NCBI GenBank assembly: GCA_946482615.1
Contig: CAMLSF010000034.1
Span: 1-26,805, forward strand
Reading direction: 5' to 3'
Length of the DNA: 26,805 bases
DNA from: an uncultured Chromatiaceae bacterium
Lineage (GTDB): Bacteria > Pseudomonadota > Gammaproteobacteria > Enterobacterales > Alteromonadaceae
Part shown: positions 25,738 to 26,805 of the stretch, in pieces
Numbering within the stretch: the first letter of the stretch is position 1
Layout: each line of letters opens with the position of its first letter
Program-made: the position numbers and the translations under genes
Notes under the pieces: generated by a model
Told to the model about the DNA's origin: nothing
Databases searched by the model: none
Seen by the model: the letters and a program-made list of their open reading frames with translations, nothing else

Positions 25738-25779
25738 GGATGTCTGGATGTTTACATGTCTAAATTTGGCGGTTATGCT
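25738..25779 (+). promoter_or_regulatory. metR promoter with tandem MetJ-type met boxes
   Basis: Four successive octamers GGATGTCT, GGATGTTT, ACATGTCT and AAATTTGG occupy 25738-25769. The first and third match the MetJ box AGACGTCT at 6 of 8 positions and the second at 5 of 8; read on the other strand they are AGACATGT, AAACATCC and AGACATCC. A sigma-70 pair TTTACA (25751-25756) and TATGCT (25774-25779) has an ideal 17-bp spacer and its -35 lies inside the boxes. MetJ with S-adenosylmethionine would therefore shut off metR, as is known in E. coli. Confidence 0.7.
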
Positions 25780-25859
25780 AAATGGAGACAAAAAAATAAC
25801 TGCAAGATCGGAATGAAGAAAACTGAAGATGCAGCAAGTCCGGTATCAAGGGAGTCAAG

Positions 25860-26738
25860 ATGATCGATTTAAAACTGCTGCGCACCTTACAGGCGTTGCA
25901 ACAAACCGGTACTTTGGTGGCGGCTGCTGATCAGCTTTGTCTGACACAATCGGCCTTGTCGCATCAGCTCAAAGAGGCCGAGTCCTCTCTGGGGACTGCA
26001 CTTTATCTGCGTAAAAGCCAGCCTGTGAGTTTTAGTGCTCAGGGTCAGTTGTTGCTGGATTTAGCTGCACAAGTGCTGCCTCTGGTTGCACAGGCGGAAG
26101 CACAGCTTAAAGGTAAGGCTTTAAATCGTATCCGATTGGCGGTGGAATGCCATGCCTGTTTTCACTGGCTGATGCCTGCGGTCAAAGCCTTTGGCTTATT
26201 GCAGCCCAATTGCCCGGTTGAGTTTTCTGCCGAGATTGAACACAACGCGCTGGATGCTTTGCTGACGGATGAACTGGATTTGGTGCTGACGACAGATAAG
26301 CGCGAGCTTCAGGGCGTGTTTTTCGAAGCTTTGTTTGAGATGGAGCTTTGTCTGGGAGTCAGTGCCGATCATCCATTGGCGCAGCAGCCCTCTGTTCAGG
26401 CACAGCAGCTCAGGCAGGAGACTTTATTAGGTTATCCATTGCCTTTAGACCGGCAGGATTTATACCGTTATGTGCTGGCACCCCAGGGGTTGGACGCCAA
26501 ATTCAGGGCTGTGGCACAAAGCAGCCAGATTTTACAGTTGATTGCTGCTGGACAGGGCGTGGCATTATTACCCCGCTGGCTGATGGAGCCTTATCGGGCT
26601 CAGGGGCTGCTGGCAGTTATTCCTATAGGAGAACAGGGTTTATTCCGGACTATGTATGCAGCCTGTCGGCAGGGGCAGCAAGAGACTAACCCGCTGCGAC
26701 AGTTGTTAGAGCAAATCAGCCTGCATACTCTACTCTAA
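25860..26738 (+). CDS. metR: LysR-family regulator MetR of methionine synthesis
   Basis: MetR activates metE, metH and related genes with homocysteine as co-effector. The 292 residues follow E. coli MetR closely: IDLKLLRTLQALQQTGTLVA, then TQSALSHQLKEAESSLG for the helix-turn-helix, then LRKSQPVSFSAQGQLLLDLA. The effector domain begins IRLAVECHACFHWLMPA, the most characteristic MetR stretch, and has DELDLVLTTD and GVALLPRW. It ends about 25 residues short of the E. coli protein, lacking its C-terminal tail. GGGAG lies 5 bases before the ATG. In E. coli metE is divergent from metR; here that place holds only a doubtful 55-codon frame and then cysB. Confidence 0.95.
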   Translation: MIDLKLLRTLQALQQTGTLVAAADQLCLTQSALSHQLKEAESSLGTALYLRKSQPVSFSAQGQLLLDLAAQVLPLVAQAEAQLKGKALNRIRLAVECHACFHWLMPAVKAFGLLQPNCPVEFSAEIEHNALDALLTDELDLVLTTDKRELQGVFFEALFEMELCLGVSADHPLAQQPSVQAQQLRQETLLGYPLPLDRQDLYRYVLAPQGLDAKFRAVAQSSQILQLIAAGQGVALLPRWLMEPYRAQGLLAVIPIGEQGLFRTMYAACRQGQQETNPLRQLLEQISLHTLL

Positions 26739-26797
26739 TTAACCTGAACCCGGGTTAATGAGTGTCGAATCCACTTGATTTAACTAATAAAATCAAG
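26739..26797. promoter_or_regulatory. Two inverted repeats downstream of metR at the window edge
   Basis: Directly after the metR stop, TTAACC and GGTTAA are 8 bases apart and enclose the perfect palindrome AACCCGGGTT (26747-26756). Then CTTGATTT (26774-26781) and AAATCAAG (26790-26797) form an exact 8-bp inverted repeat with an 8-base gap. Neither is followed by a T-run, so they look more like operators of a gene beyond the edge than a terminator. Confidence 0.35.
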
Positions 26798-26805
26798 CAA
26801 TTAAA

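Overview
The window looks like a chromosomal segment of a marine or freshwater gammaproteobacterium of the Alteromonadales/Chromatiaceae type; Rheinheimera or Alishewanella is my best guess. The grounds are the protein families, the gene order, moderate GC, and an ERIC-like palindrome of the type known from enterobacteria and vibrios. The genus is inferred from general resemblance, as no search was possible. No rRNA, tRNA, CRISPR array, phage gene or transposase was seen.

Layout: 1-4626 is a minus-strand run in transcription order trmO, a secreted kelch propeller gene, proS, a small membrane protein, and a TetR regulator cut by the left edge. 4907-6848 is plus-strand: purU, a hotdog thioesterase, and an overlapping exported-protein gene. 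A minus-strand carbonic anhydrase (can) lies back to back with galU, which is followed by an H-NS-like gene. Then come yciK (minus), a VolA-like lipase lipoprotein, a 50-bp-period tandem repeat, sohB, tpm, a minus-strand GltP/DctA-type symporter, a large Ig-repeat lipoprotein, astB (minus), topA, an ERIC-like element, a minus-strand membrane protein, a minus-strand cytosolic histidine kinase, cysB and metR.

Three blocks keep the E. coli gene order: trmO-proS, purU...galU-hns, and yciK(divergent)-sohB-topA-cysB. The lineage-specific genes (kelch propeller, lipase, tpm, symporter, Ig lipoprotein, astB, kinase) sit in the gaps between these conserved pairs. Most functions are housekeeping: translation (proS, trmO), one-carbon and sulfur/methionine control (purU, cysB, metR), DNA topology (topA, H-NS-like), envelope sugar supply (galU) and envelope proteins.

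I found no clear new multi-gene system. The best leads are: the gene in the hns position, whose C-terminal domain seems to lack the usual H-NS DNA-contact loop; a MetJ-type operator over a well-spaced metR promoter, with no metE beside it; a perfect 13-bp inverted repeat over the cysB -35 element; an ERIC-like element with about 57 bp inserted at its centre; a two-copy hairpin repeat upstream of sohB; and a proS terminator that runs straight into the Shine-Dalgarno site of the next gene.
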